Shown piece after piece: positions 38,680 through 50,645 of a stretch of DNA of 64,000 nucleotides; within the stretch, counting starts at the first letter, position 1; each line of letters opens with the position of its first letter. The DNA comes from Azadirachta indica (lineage: Eukaryota; Streptophyta; Magnoliopsida; Sapindales; Meliaceae). The notes under the pieces are model-generated. The model made no database searches. It was not told where the DNA came from and worked only from the letters and a program-made list of their open reading frames with translations. The DNA lies in the NCBI GenBank assembly GCA_022749755.1, contig CM040440.1, forward strand, positions 18,339,269-18,403,268, given 5' to 3'. The position numbers and the translations under genes were made by a program.

Positions 38680-40101
38680 AGCTATTCATTTGATTTTTCT
38701 TTTTAAAATTTAGGTACGTGCTGGTTTTTGCGTAATAATTGACTTGAGAATCATTGCTACATTTAGTGATAACGATGGTAAACTTTCTCACGAGTATCGT
38801 TATATATGTAATTTTATATCTTTATAGTTTTAGTGAAATAAAAATGATTAATGTTAATACATAATAGTATTAAAAATGTAGTTATCTTGTATAAATTAGT
38901 TTTTTTTAAAAGAAAAAAAATTGATTTGAAATAAAATGATAAATGGCATGAAAAAGTGTTTAGATATATATCTCCATATACCTACACCTATATATGGAGT
39001 AAAGGTTGGAGATAGGCATGTGTGTTGTAATGGAATCTAGGCATTGTCATCAAAGGAGATCTAACACTTCATACACCCCTAATTCTCTTGAAAATTAGAT
39101 CGTACTCCTTTTTCAAATGGATATTGAAACTTAACTTTAACTAAAATATTTGGATTAGACTTGATCTTAGAGTAATCGCTTGATTTTAAATCTAATACGT
39201 AATATGGTCTAATTTATTTTAAACAAATGTAATAAATGATTTCAAGCAAAAGAATTTTTTTAAGAGTATTGTCAAAATAATATCATTAAATCAATTTCCT
39301 TTTCATTTCATAATTCTTTTCAATTAGTCATATGAGATATGGTATATTTGGAAACTCAAAAATAGTTTTGGGATTGCATCTCCCACTAAAATTCCTGATC
39401 ATTTTCAGTAGTTTTAAGATATATATTGTAATCCTTTTGAAAAAATGTTTGTATTTTAATAAAATTTGTATTAATTTTATATATAAATAATTAAATAAAT
39501 TTTTGTTTTAAAATTTCTTTTAATCTATAAAAAAGAGCAATTAATATTTCAATAATTTTATCCTAAATGATGTAAATATAATTTGTCACTACTACATTAT
39601 TCATATAGTAATTTTAGTTGATTTATAATACTAATCATTTAATATATTAATCTTATCAAGTTAACTTTCATATTATTTAAAATAAAAATTTATTCAATCC
39701 TTCGTGCGTAAAGGGCTTAATCATTTAATTCATCATTACTCGATATTTTTAGAGTTCTAAACACTAAAGATAAAGATATTTTAACTCAAATTTACAATTA
39801 AAATAATAACATCAACTTTGTTTATTAATTCTAATTATATAATTTAACAATAGAGAGTATTGATAAGCCGACAAATATAAATATCATACTGAATTGGATA
39901 AAATTATATAATGAATTGACGTTTGTGTTTCAAATTAATTAAAGAAAATTATTATATCCTACCTGTAACTGAACCGGTTCTGTTGTGATCAGACAAGTAA
40001 CCAATCGCCTTTCATTTCATTGACTTGGTTTGATTAATTAATATTGGAACATAATAAGTACGACGTGAGAGCCACTACTATTTGGCGGGTTGACCACATG
40101 C

Positions 40102-40145
<44 letters not shown>

Positions 40146-40933
40146 TTATTTACATTATATATAGGCTTATTCCGGACACAACATAATCTGAAAACACACT
40201 TACCAACCCAACCATAGATCGAGCCACAACAAGAAGCAGACAAGAACAATAATTTTCAGTTCAGATTGACCTGATAGTTCTAGACATATGTCTCAATTCA
40301 CCTCATCAAAATCAAACTAATAAGCTTCTGCTGCTAAATTCTGCTGAATGAAAAATGTATAATCATTGGCTTCATTCAAAATCTACATCCATTTTTTTTT
40401 TTTTTGGGCTTAAACTTGGCATCTATGCATCAGAATAAGGAATCAGCTGATTTTTGCCTTTGTAGATGTAAAGTCACAGAAGAATATACAGTACATGTTT
40501 AACGGTTTATAAATTATAATCCCTACGTGATATATTTCTGGAAAGAGATTGGGTTAAATATGCTTTATTTTGTCTCCGTTAATTCTTCAATTAGTCATGA
40601 GATAACTTTGGCTGTACATTTAATAAAGAAAAAAGAGAATTTTTTTTTTAGCTTGTTAGTATTTACATAGCCTCGTGCTCATTCTAATTAAGCACTAATT
40701 ATGAATCCTAAAACCATATGGATCATCCGAAGTATATGATTATATTGCAGTAAAACAAACTCATCAAGACACTGCTGAAATATTAGGAGGAGCATGTATG
40801 CCACCGTTGACAAAGCAAAGACTACACAAGGAATGAATATAGAACGCACGTTCTATCAGTAGATAATTAAATTCCTGGATTGATTATTATTTCAAATTTG
40901 GTTACGTGCATATGATGTATCGGCCAAATAGAA
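38680..40933. other. Intergenic region between copies B and C
   Basis: AT-rich. The part at about 39,280-39,470 is paralogous to 25,718-25,920 downstream of copy A and appears to preserve the empty insertion site of the L12-carrying element (39273-39291). A long (TA)n microsatellite lies at about 40,104-40,142. From about 40,060 the sequence shares phrases with the upstream region of copy A. No gene recognised. Confidence 0.55.
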
Positions 40934-41040
40934 ACGCGTTGTTGATAATGTCTTAAGTTGACTTCCACATTTCTACATGCATCGTACCTAATTAATTAAT
41001 TCGGTGAGGCAATTAAAGCTATCTTTACCGCCTATAAATA
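40934..41040 (+). promoter_or_regulatory. Promoter module of pectinesterase copy C
   Basis: ACGCGT at 40934-40939, GTTGACTT at 40957-40964 and TATAAATA at 41033-41040, 65 bases before the start codon. The spacer TGATAATGTCTTAA between the first two motifs is shared with copy D. Confidence 0.6.
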
Positions 41041-41104
41041 AACACCAAGCTGTTAACACAGATTCATCAAACTAAATCTATTTCTGTTCTCTAGCTAAAA
41101 AAAT

Positions 41105-42918
41105 ATGGCTTCCAAGCTCTTTCTTATCATAGCATTACCTATTTTCATACTCCTTTCATTATTTGCCCATCACCCTTGTGCAGCAGATGTTGCTCCTAAA
41201 ACGACTCCTGCCCCACCAGAAACCATTTGCAACAAAACTCCAGACCCTTCCTATTGCACATCTACGCTTCATAGTAACCAAACCGCAGACGTCTACACCT
41301 ATTGCCGATTTACCATCCGCAAAGCGTTATCGCAAACTAAAAAGTTCTTGAACTTGATTGAAAATTATCTTACACACCGGTCCGCATTGTCAACGGCCAT
41401 CGTTCGTGCTCTGGAAGATTGTCGTTTATTAGCTGGTCTTAACATGGACTATCTTTTAAGCTCTTATGGAACTATCAACACCACTAGTCAAATTCTGCCT
41501 ACCGGACAAGCAGCAGACGTGCACTCTCTACTTAGTGCCATCATAACGAACCAAGAGACCTGTTTAAGCAGCCTTCAATCCACTGCTTCTGAGAGCATTA
41601 AGAATGATCTCTTTTCTCCTCTCTCTGACGGCTCTAAACTTTACAGTCTCTTGCTAGCTCTTTTCAAAAACGGATTGGTTGGTGAGAAGAAGCAAGAAAC
41701 AACGTGGCAGCCCACAAAGACGCAAACTCTCTTCCGAAATGGACAGCTACCATTGGAAATGTCGGACCGAAATCGTGCCATTTACGATTCTGTAAGCAGA
41801 AGAAAACTCAGAAGTGCTGATGATGCAGTCAAGGTGATGGGTATAGTGACAGTGATTCAGGACGGGAGTGGAAATTTCTCTAACATTACTGATGCGGTAA
41901 ATGCATCTCCAAACAACACAGATGTTTCCAAAGGATACTTCATAATATATGTCACCGCGGGAATCTATGAGGAGTACATATCTATTACTAAAAATAAGAA
42001 AAATTTAATGATGATCGGAGATGGCATCGGTAAGACTATAATAACTGGCAGCAGAAACGTTGCCGATGGCTGGACGACTTTCAATTCTGCATCTTTTGGT
42101 AAGTTAAAATATTTTATACTCAAATTTCTCCAGCTAGTACTCGTTATAACCAATCCTTTTTATATTCAAGTGCCACAAAATTAACGAACTTGTTCTAATG
42201 AGTTTGTTATCAACATAATATTGCAGCTGTGGTGGGACCAAATTTTGTGGCAGTGAACATGACTTTCCGCAATACAGCAGGACCAAGCAAGCAGCAGGCA
42301 GTTGCGCTTCGCAGTGGGGCGGATTTGTCTACCTTTTACAGCTGCAGCTTTGAAGGGTACCAAGATACTTTATACCCACATTCTCTAAGGCAATTCTACA
42401 GAGAGTGTGATATATATGGTACAGTTGATTTCATTTTTGGAAACGCTGCCGTCGTTCTCCAAAACTGTAATATCTATCCCCGGCTGCCCATGAGTGGACA
42501 ATTTAACGCAATTACTGCACAAGGTCGGACCGACCCTAACCAGAACACAGGTATATCTATTCATAATTGCAGAATAAGAGCAGCAGATGAGCTTGCATCG
42601 AGTAATCAAACAGTGCAGACATATCTGGGAAGGCCATGGAAGGAGTACTCGAGGACTGTTTATATGCAGTCTTTCATGGATAGTTTGATAAACCCTGCTG
42701 GTTGGTCTATATGGAGTGGGGATTTCGCACTAAATACTTTGTATTATGCGGAGTATAGTAACACTGGACCTGGATCCGACACAACCAATAGGGTAACATG
42801 GACTGGTTACCATGTCATTAATGCTACAGATGCCGCTAATTTCACAGTGGCTAATTTTCTGTCGGGGAATACTTGGATAAAGAGAACAGGAGTGCCTTAC
42901 ACTCCTGGCTTACTATAA
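41105..42918 (+). CDS. Pectinesterase with inhibitor-like pro-region, tandem copy C (561 aa)
   Basis: Two exons, 41105-42098 and 42227-42918, with the same lengths (994 and 692 bases) as copy A and 561 residues. Signal peptide about 1-26, PMEI-like pro-region about 39-190, and a canonical processing motif RRKL at 232-235. The catalytic set is complete: Gln355, Gln377 and Asp378 in GYQDTL, Asp399, and Arg467 in LGRPW. One local difference is YPHSLRQF where the others have YTHSLRQF. With copy A it is one of two members of the array that look functional. Confidence 0.95.
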
Positions 42919-45105
42919 TTATGCTACTGATCGTTTTATGCAGCTGCCAGGCGCTAGCTGTTTTGGTTCCATTGTTTTTCTTTTCTTTTATAATTCGTTT
43001 TAACAAAGTAATTAACATGCATGTTGTATCCAATAGGCAATCCGAATATACTGCGAACTGAATTTATTTCTCTGATTCGAATAAAAGGATATTTTAATTA
43101 TTTTATTTTTTTCAACCAAAAATTGTAAAATAAGGCCATTAATTAATTAATCATCTCATGTTTATTCTTTGATGACCTCCATAAATATTTCGAATCAATT
43201 GTACATGTGAGCGATGACGCTTCTTCGTGTATGTATATCCCAAAAATAATTTTGAGACTGCTTTCCTGAACTGAGCAAGATTACTGTTTCTGTAGACACG
43301 AAGTATCATAAGCAGTTGATTGAAATGACATTTTACATCTACAATATGGTTTGCTCAACTGAGAAAGCATCAATAACGGACCCCGAATAGTCCTTATACA
43401 TTTTACAGGAATGTTTCAAGTACAAACATATATAGACTACAGCGATAAAATTAATTGAGACAATCAAATAATAAATTGAGGATAGTTATGAATATGGAGA
43501 TAGAAATTGAAAATTAAATTAATGAAGTCAAACTTTCATAATTATTAGATCTAAGGGAAAAATGCATTAGTATTTTCCGGTCTAATTATTCTGTTACCCT
43601 CTTTATTTACAAAATTACTCTTAAAACCTAGATTGACCTATACAAACAGGTCATAATGGAAGAAGCATCGTACAGGTAAATCATATTTCTGCTAAGTGAA
43701 ACAAGTATTTCCGTTTGCCCTAATATATATACATATATATTAATTACGTATTAATTATATTAGTAGATGTAATTTTAATTATTAGATGTATTTAAATTTA
43801 ACGGTTTATAATTAAAATAAAAATTGTGTAAAAAAAAAGTCATTAATCCTTTCTTATATATATATGTATATATTAATTTGGGTGCTTTTTAAAGATAAAT
43901 TCCTCTCCTTATGTATTTTTGTAAAGTAAAATTTTAATAAAATCTTTTCACATTCCACTATGAAAAAATATATATATACATCCATATTTCAACCCATCAA
44001 TAAATTAGACATGATTAAATATTTGTCTTGCTATGTAAGCTTAATTTTAAAACCTTTTTGGAAGCATTTCAAAATTATTTTATAATTTAAAATCTCAAAA
44101 TTTTTGTTTGTATATATTTTGTGTTGAGAGTTTAGAATCTTAATTAATATAGTGGGTGGAGGGACTTTTTTTAATTAATCACTCCTTATTAGTCAAAGCA
44201 AAACAACTCAAGAATTTATGTACGCATATATAATACCTAACAATAATTAAGTTGGATAATCTTTTCTTTATTTTTTTCACAACTTTTCAGCGGTTTACCA
44301 GGTGAAAGAAAAGAGAATCCTTTTTTGGTTTGATAATATTTATATGGCACACGGTTGTTCGCAACAACCGGTTAAATTTAAAATCTTTATTGAATACATG
44401 TTAAGAATTATGATCCTATGATTTTTAATTAATAGATGCTATTTTAAATAAATTAAATTAGACTAGTTGATAATTATTAGTCATCATGCAAGTAGAATTA
44501 ATAAATTTTCAAATCAAGTACTGATGCAGTTACTAATTAACATGCAAAATTAATAGGATGAAGACAATAAATATTTTGGAGCATGTAATATTGAAGCATA
44601 GATGGAAGAAAATATATTTTTGAAAAAAAATTGTTGATTGATAGAGGTTAAATAACAAAATATATCCTTTAAATGCTAATGACTTAAAAGAGACAAATAT
44701 TTTAATAGATGCAAAATTTTTGAGTTCTCGCCAAATTAATCAATATGTTATTTCATAATAAAAGACTAGAATCAATTGATGAAGCAACATCAGTTAACAC
44801 AATTTTAAGCATTAAAATAGCATAATTTAACAAAATTCTGATGGAAATTAATTATTACAGTCAATTAATAATGATAAATTTTATTCCTCTCATCCAAAGT
44901 TGTTAAAGTTTAATCTCATTTCCGAATTTTAATACATATACATATGTAAACTCAACGCACAGACATTTGAAATCACCTAACACAAGACCTTACTTACATA
45001 TATACCATCTTGCATCAGCAAGTATGTCACCGTTGACAATCTAATTAACCAGAATTACACAAAGCAAAGATTGCCAAAGAATGAATAAACCATGCAAGTC
45101 CTCAG

Positions 45106-45139
<34 letters not shown>

Positions 45140-45227
45140 GGGGGAGAGAGAGAGAGAAATCAATTTTATTAATTCCATTTTTAGTTAGTTGCATCAGAAT
45201 ATCAACTCTCGTGCATCAGACTAATTA
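42919..45227. other. Intergenic region between copies C and D
   Basis: AT-rich; copy C 3' UTR first, then unassigned DNA. It includes (TA)n at about 45,111-45,139 followed by a (GA)n run. The phrase CACCGTTGACAA near 45,030 also occurs upstream of copy C near 40,802, so the duplicated promoter extends at least 350 bases upstream. No gene or transposon ends recognised. Confidence 0.5.
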
Positions 45228-45260
45228 ACGCGTTTTTGATAATGTCTTAAAAGTTGACTT
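45228..45260 (+). promoter_or_regulatory. Promoter module of pectinesterase copy D
   Basis: ACGCGT at 45228-45233 and GTTGACTT at 45253-45260, joined by TGATAATGTCTTAA as in copy C. The expected TATAAATA is missing; the corresponding position (about 45,303-45,322) reads TACATACAATGTAAATA, so transcription may be weakened. Confidence 0.55.
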
Positions 45261-45383
45261 CCATTTTTGTAAATATTGCTTCATTAAAGCTACTTTTCCC
45301 TCCTACATACAATGTAAATACACCAAATTATGAACATAGCAAATTCATCAAACTCAATCGATCTCTTTCCCTTGTCTAAAACA

Positions 45384-47155
45384 ATGGCTTCTAAGCTCCT
45401 CTTTCTCGTTACATTACCCATTCTCATTGCCCTTCCTTTCTTTGCCTATCCATCTTGTGCCGAAGATGTTCCCCCAACAACTCCTGTCCCATCCAGAACC
45501 ATTTGTGAGTATACTCCAAACCCCTCCTATTGCAAGTCTGCGCTTCCTAACCAAACCGCAGATGTCTACACGTATGGTCGATTTTCCATCCGCAAAGCTT
45601 TATGGCAATCTCGTAAATTCCTCGGCTTAGTTGACAATTATTTTAAACTCCCGTCCAAGTTATCAATCACTGCTATTCGTGCCCTAGAAGATTGCCGTTC
45701 GCTAACTAGTCTTAGCATTGACTATCTTTCAAGCACTTATCACACTGTCAATACTACCAGTAAAATTTTGTCTACTATGGAAGCCGATGATGTGCAAACT
45801 GTCCTCAGTGCCGTCTTAACAAACAAGCAGACCTGTTTAGATGGCCTTGAAGCCGCTGGTTTAGCAACGAACATAAAGAATGGTCTCTCTGTCCCTCTCT
45901 CTGACGACTCAAAACTATGCAGTGTATCGCTTGCCCTTTTCAAAAAAGGTTGGGTGGGTGAGAAGAAGAGAAGAACCACATGGCGGCTTGCAAGGGCGCA
46001 ACGTCTATTCCGACGTGGACGTCTACCGTTAACAATGTCTAACCGAGCTCGTGAAATTTACGAGCGTGTGAGCGGAAGAAAACAACAAAGTGATCAAGGT
46101 GGAGTGTTGGTGAGCAATATAGTGACGGTGAGTAAGGACGGGCGTGGAAATTTCACTACCATCACTGATGCTGTTAATGCCGCTCCAAACAATACTGATG
46201 TTGCCAATGGATATTTCCTGATATATGTCACCGCGGGTGTCTATGAAGAATATATATCCATTCCTAAGAACAAGAAAAATTTGATGATGTTAGGAGCCGG
46301 CATCAACAGGACTATAATCACCGGAGACAGAAGCGTTGCCGATGGCTGGACTACTTTCAATTCTGCAACTTTCGGTGAGATTCTATCCCCAGTTTTTGTT
46401 ATGTTCTAGAGCCGCGACATGAACTTATTCTACTGAGTTTATGATTATGAATGTATATTTCAGCTGTGGTGGCACCCAACTTTGTCGCGGTGGATATAAC
46501 ATTCTGCAATACAGCTGGAGCAATCAAGCACCAGGCTGTGGCGCTTCGCAGTGGGGCTGATTTGTCTACATTTTATCGCTGCAGTTTTGAAGGGTATCGA
46601 GATACTTTATACACACATTCTCTAAGACAATTCTACAGAGAATGCGATATCTATGGTACGATAGATTTCATATTTGGAAACGCTGCCGTCGTTCTCCAAA
46701 ACTGCAATATCTATGTCCGCCTGCCAATGAGTGGACAATTTAATGTCATTACTGCACAAGGTAGGACCGACCCTAACCAGAACACCGGCATATCCATTCA
46801 TAATTGTTCTGTAAGAGCAGCCGACGAATTGGCTTCAAGTAATAGAACAGTGCAGACATATCTAGGAAGGCCATGGAAGGAGTTCTCAAGGACTGTTTAT
46901 ATGCAGTCTTTCCTTGATAGTTTGTTAAATCCTGCTGGTTGGTCTATATGGAGTGGAGATTTCGCTCTAAGTACATTATATTATGCTGAGTATGGTAACA
47001 CTGAACCTGGATCGGACACAACAAATAGGGTTACATGGCCTGGTTACCATGTGATTAATGCTACAGATGCCTCTAATTTCACAGTGTCCAATTTCCTGCT
47101 GGGCGATGATTGGTTACTCAAAACACGAGTGCCTTACACTGCTGGCTTAATTTAA
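45384..47155 (+). CDS. Pectinesterase-like tandem copy D with substituted catalytic Gln (560 aa)
   Basis: Two exons, 45384-46374 and 46464-47155, join in phase to 560 residues. Signal peptide about 1-26 and pro-region as in the other copies. An in-frame ATG 18 codons upstream was rejected because the paralogs start at MASKL. The second catalytic glutamine (in GYQDTL, carrot PME Gln135) is Arg376, codon CGA at 46598-46600. Gln354, Asp377, Asp398 and Arg466 remain. The processing motif corresponding to RRKL/RRNLL is degraded to GRKQQ, though RRGRLPL nearby is kept. The TATA box is also eroded. The open frame has survived, but by family knowledge the protein should have little or no esterase activity unless it has taken another role. 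Confidence 0.9.
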
Positions 47156-48513
47156 GCTAAAGATAAAAATTGAGATGTTCTTTGTTTCTTCTGTTTGTAA
47201 CTTTTTATATTATGCAATATGCAATGTTGTACCCCAAGCTATATCCGAATGTACAGCTTGGTATTTACTTCAACTGAATTTATTTGTTGATTCGAGTAAC
47301 TAAATGAATTTTATTTTTTCCCGAATTGATTGAGCTGAGCTCGATAAGTCTTTCCATCTATTTTGTGCATGAGATATATGACTTCTTTGAGGGACCGCAA
47401 AAGTTGTTTGGGAATTAATTGAAACGTGGAGTAGTGTTTAAAAATACTTCTGCTGGGGAACCTCTTCATTTCTATTTCAGTTAAGCGCAACACATTTTTC
47501 GTCAATTTTTTTTACTTAGAGAAAATGCAACTTGTTCTTGAGTTCAGCTTTCTAAGTGACCTCCATCATTTTTGACGTGTGAATTTACATATCAAACAAT
47601 TCAATAGAGGAGTTCGACGTGCAAAGTCCTAGACTAAATCACCTATATATATAATTATGCAGAATATTCGACCCAACAAGATGTCCAAAATTATTTTTAT
47701 ATATGCTGAAAATGCAACTTGGTATGAGTTGTTCAATTAAGAGGAGAAGACTTTTCTAGGGAAGAAAATATCAAATTTTATTACGAAAATCCAAAAATTT
47801 GAAACTTGTAAGAAATTGTAAAATTAAGTATGGGAAAAAAAACACTGAGATAAATTAAATAATCATGAAATTGCTTGTTAATAATTTGGAGATACATATA
47901 TAAATTTATTCCAACTTTCAGAACATTAGAATAAAGTATCGCCAAAAAATTAAAATTTTAAATTAATGATCTAATTAATTCGTAAAAATTAGAAATGTAA
48001 CCTTGTATCTTTTTGCAGAAGAGGAGAACTAGGCCATTGGCCATTCAATAAGTCAGCATTCTATATTCCAAGCAGTATATATTATACTTAATAAAACATC
48101 GGTTTATAAATTGATTTTCAGACTTTTTCTTGCAATCATTGCTCAATAAAATATTTATATACACTATAATTTTGAAAAACCCGTATTGCAATTACGATAC
48201 TTTTGTTAGATGGACTTGTCATATAAGCACTGGAAGCAGTTATTTTGTTAATCCAATTAAAGATTATCTATATATTGACCAATTACAATTAACCATTAAT
48301 TAGCTTATAGAAAGTGTCACATTGTCCATAACTTTTGTCTCGTACGTTTGTGAATTACATTCTGTTAATGAACTTAATAACAATAAGAATTCTCACATTA
48401 CAAAGATTTAGCTATCTATCTATCTTTATAGAGAGAGAGAAAGAGAATTGTTACTGAATTTTAAAAAAGAAAAAAAAATGCAGCAAATGATCGTGACCTA
48501 CGGAGATATCTCA
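47156..48513. other. Intergenic region between copy D and the PMEI-like gene
   Basis: 3' UTRs of the two convergent genes plus AT-rich DNA. A (GA)n run lies near 48,430-48,445. No gene recognised. Confidence 0.45.
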
Positions 48514-49086
48514 TCACTTTCCGGCCAAGAGCTTATTGACGATCAAAATATTGTTACATAATTTGCGAAAAATGCCATTACTAAAATCGATCACTGGTTC
48601 AATGCCCGGACGTCGTTTGAAAGCTTCTTGGCATGAGACTGCATCAGCAATTGCAGCATTGACCCAAGTTTTCAGATCTTTGAATGCATCCGCTAACAAG
48701 GCAGCGACCGAGTCATCAAGCTGCTCAACCGCGTCTAAATACTCGTCCGAGCAATCTGTGAGGCCCTGCTGAAGCATCGGGTCTAAATTATTCTCATTCA
48801 TCCTTTTGTTAATGTACTCCACTATCTGTGTTGCATTTTTTGATGCGATCTTCAGCCCGATCAGTGCAAGCCCTGTTAAGTCAGCGTTTTGGCTGTCGGG
48901 ATTTGCGCTGAAGGTTGAGTAGCAGAGATTCTTGTCTTCGGAACTGTCGCAAACTTTTTTCAACAATATATTGGTGACGTTGTTGGCTGGTGTTTCATCT
49001 GCGCCATTGATTGCGAGAGGCTGAAGGGCCAGGAAAAAGCATAGTACTAGAGGCAGCACAAGGATCAAACTTGTTATGGATTTCAT
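48514..49086 (-). CDS. Pectinesterase/invertase inhibitor-like protein (190 aa)
   Basis: Small secreted four-helix-bundle protein of the PMEI/invertase-inhibitor family; such proteins bind pectinesterase or acid invertase in the apoplast. Single exon of 190 residues. Signal peptide about 1-28 (MKSITSLILVLPLVLCFF). The conserved cysteine pattern is visible: Cys46 and Cys55 (helical hairpin disulfide), Cys112 and Cys152 (bundle disulfide), plus Cys177. The segment LTDCSDEYLDAVEQLDDS is typical. An in-frame ATG 36 codons upstream was rejected because it would bury the signal peptide. Sequence cannot tell whether the target is pectinesterase or invertase, but the gene lies 1.4 kb from a pectinesterase array. 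Confidence 0.92.
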   Translation of the reverse strand: MKSITSLILVLPLVLCFFLALQPLAINGADETPANNVTNILLKKVCDSSEDKNLCYSTFSANPDSQNADLTGLALIGLKIASKNATQIVEYINKRMNENNLDPMLQQGLTDCSDEYLDAVEQLDDSVAALLADAFKDLKTWVNAAIADAVSCQEAFKRRPGIEPVIDFSNGIFRKLCNNILIVNKLLAGK

Positions 49087-50039
49087 TTCTCCTACGTACT
49101 TTTGGATATTTACAATTTTTCTTGAATGAAAAATTGTGATGATATCAGTTTTTAATGAAAGAGAAAAGAATAAAACTATATGATTCTTTGTCAAGACAAA
49201 GAGATGGTAATATTCTGTGAACTACGGTGTGTACGTTGAGGTTGCTTTCATGGAGGGATTTGAGGATGACCGTTGGAAGAGAAATGCGCTTGGCCACCCA
49301 TTGAGTCCAGCCCTTTATATATATTTATGGCTCTCCAGTCCTATTAAAGGCAATTGATTTGTTAAAAAGCTGGTTAATGATATTATTTATTTTTATTAAT
49401 TATTTTGATTTTATATTTTTTTTTCAATTTCATAATTTAGTATTATCCTGAACCTTTATTTATTTTTTTTATGGTTTTGTTTTTTTTTTTTTTGGTTGGA
49501 CGTGGAGTTGCACAATCCTGTGAGAAAAAGAGTCAGAACAGGGCCACCGTGGTCAAATCAATAAACAATAACAAACAATCAAATTACTTTACCATGCAGG
49601 CCTAGGATGCCTCTATTCTGATAATTGGCGTAAAAGTAAATGCTAAAAGCCATAATTTTATCTGATACAAGGCCCCAAAAACATTACATAACTCCATAGT
49701 GCATTCCATACATGTATATGTGTCAGCAGAATTAAAGCCTTCCTTCATATAATATATGTATATGTGGCAGTAGAATTAAGGGCCTTCAAAAATGATTTAC
49801 AAACTCGAAATTTGTATCGAGTTCAGTAGCCGTTTACATTACGTATGTACAGAAAAAACAAAGTCACGTGTCGGATGCACTGTCTGACGTAAATTAAGCC
49901 TCCTCCTGTTCTCTCGGTTCTACTTCCAACTCACTTCTCTTTTCCTCGGTCATCATCATGTGCTCCAAATACTCTTTAAAGCTAGAACCCGATTGCCCGG
50001 AGCTTGAACCCGCTTCCATCGGGTAATCCGAAACCCACA
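49087..50039. other. Intergenic region, PMEI-like promoter and ATL gene 3' end
   Basis: On the minus strand a TATA-like run (TATATATAAA) lies at about 49314-49325, upstream of the PMEI-like start. Poly-T runs occur near 49,440-49,495. The segment 49890-50038 is open on the minus strand in a frame different from the RING gene that precedes it and may be its former C-terminus. Confidence 0.5.
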
Positions 50040-50645
50040 TCATCCAATCCTCCTAAATCCCTCCGCTAAAATACTCACCAGCTCCAATGGCGGCAAAGAA
50101 GAAGAAGAGCAGCCCACTCCGCCTTCTTCTCTTTCAATAATATTCGAACAGTCCACGGAGGCCACGTCTGCAGGTTGAACCGGGGCTCTACAAAGTGGAC
50201 AATTTGAGTGAGAGTGAAACCACATATCGATGCAATCAACATGGAATACATGTTTACACTTCGGCAACACACGGCCTCTCTCGTTATCTTCAAATTCCGA
50301 TAAACAAACGGAACACTCTAGCTGTTTGTTGTGGATAGTGGAGGAGTAGACAAAAGTAGGGATTGTTTTTAGAACAGAGAGGTCTAAAGCTTGAGGAGGA
50401 ACTCTATCGCTGTTGGTATTGGTGGTGGTAGAGAGAAGAAAGGGTTGGTGGCCATGGGGACGGCGGCGCCGTTGGTGGCTTTGAAGGAAGAACCACCTAG
50501 CGTAACTCTGGAAGCAAAATAAGACGAGTAGAACAAGAAAGAGGGCGATTACCGAACAAACCATGATCTTGCCATTAAGAACGTAGCTGTTGGAATTCTG
50601 ACGACCACTTAGTATTGTTGACGTTAATGTTATGTTATTATCCAT
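50040..50645 (-). CDS. ATL-family RING-H2 finger E3 ubiquitin ligase (201 aa)
   Basis: Membrane-anchored E3 ubiquitin ligase of the plant ATL family. Single exon, typical for ATLs. A transmembrane helix spans about 26-45 ([17 protein letters not shown]), followed by a basic stretch (QRRRRPHGH). The GLD-like motif is [11 protein letters not shown] (86-96). The RING-H2 domain has all eight ligands: Cys111, Cys114, Cys130, His132, His135, Cys138, Cys149, Cys152, with Trp142 at the E2-contact position. An upstream in-frame ATG (13 codons earlier) is less likely. The frame ends at EGFRRIG, but a 49-codon open stretch follows in another frame, so the C-terminus may have been shortened by a one-base deletion. 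Confidence 0.92.
   Translation of the reverse strand: MDNNITLTSTILSGRQNSNSYVLNGKIMVCSVIALFLVLLVLFCFQSYARWFFLQSHQRRRRPHGHQPFLLSTTTNTNSDRVPPQALDLSVLKTIPTFVYSSTIHNKQLECSVCLSEFEDNERGRVLPKCKHVFHVDCIDMWFHSHSNCPLCRAPVQPADVASVDCSNIIEREEGGVGCSSSSLPPLELVSILAEGFRRIG

Noticed and set aside
40104..40142. Long (TA)n tract considered as a replication or matrix-attachment signal
   Set aside because: It is an ordinary microsatellite; similar tracts occur elsewhere in this window and nothing ties it to a function.
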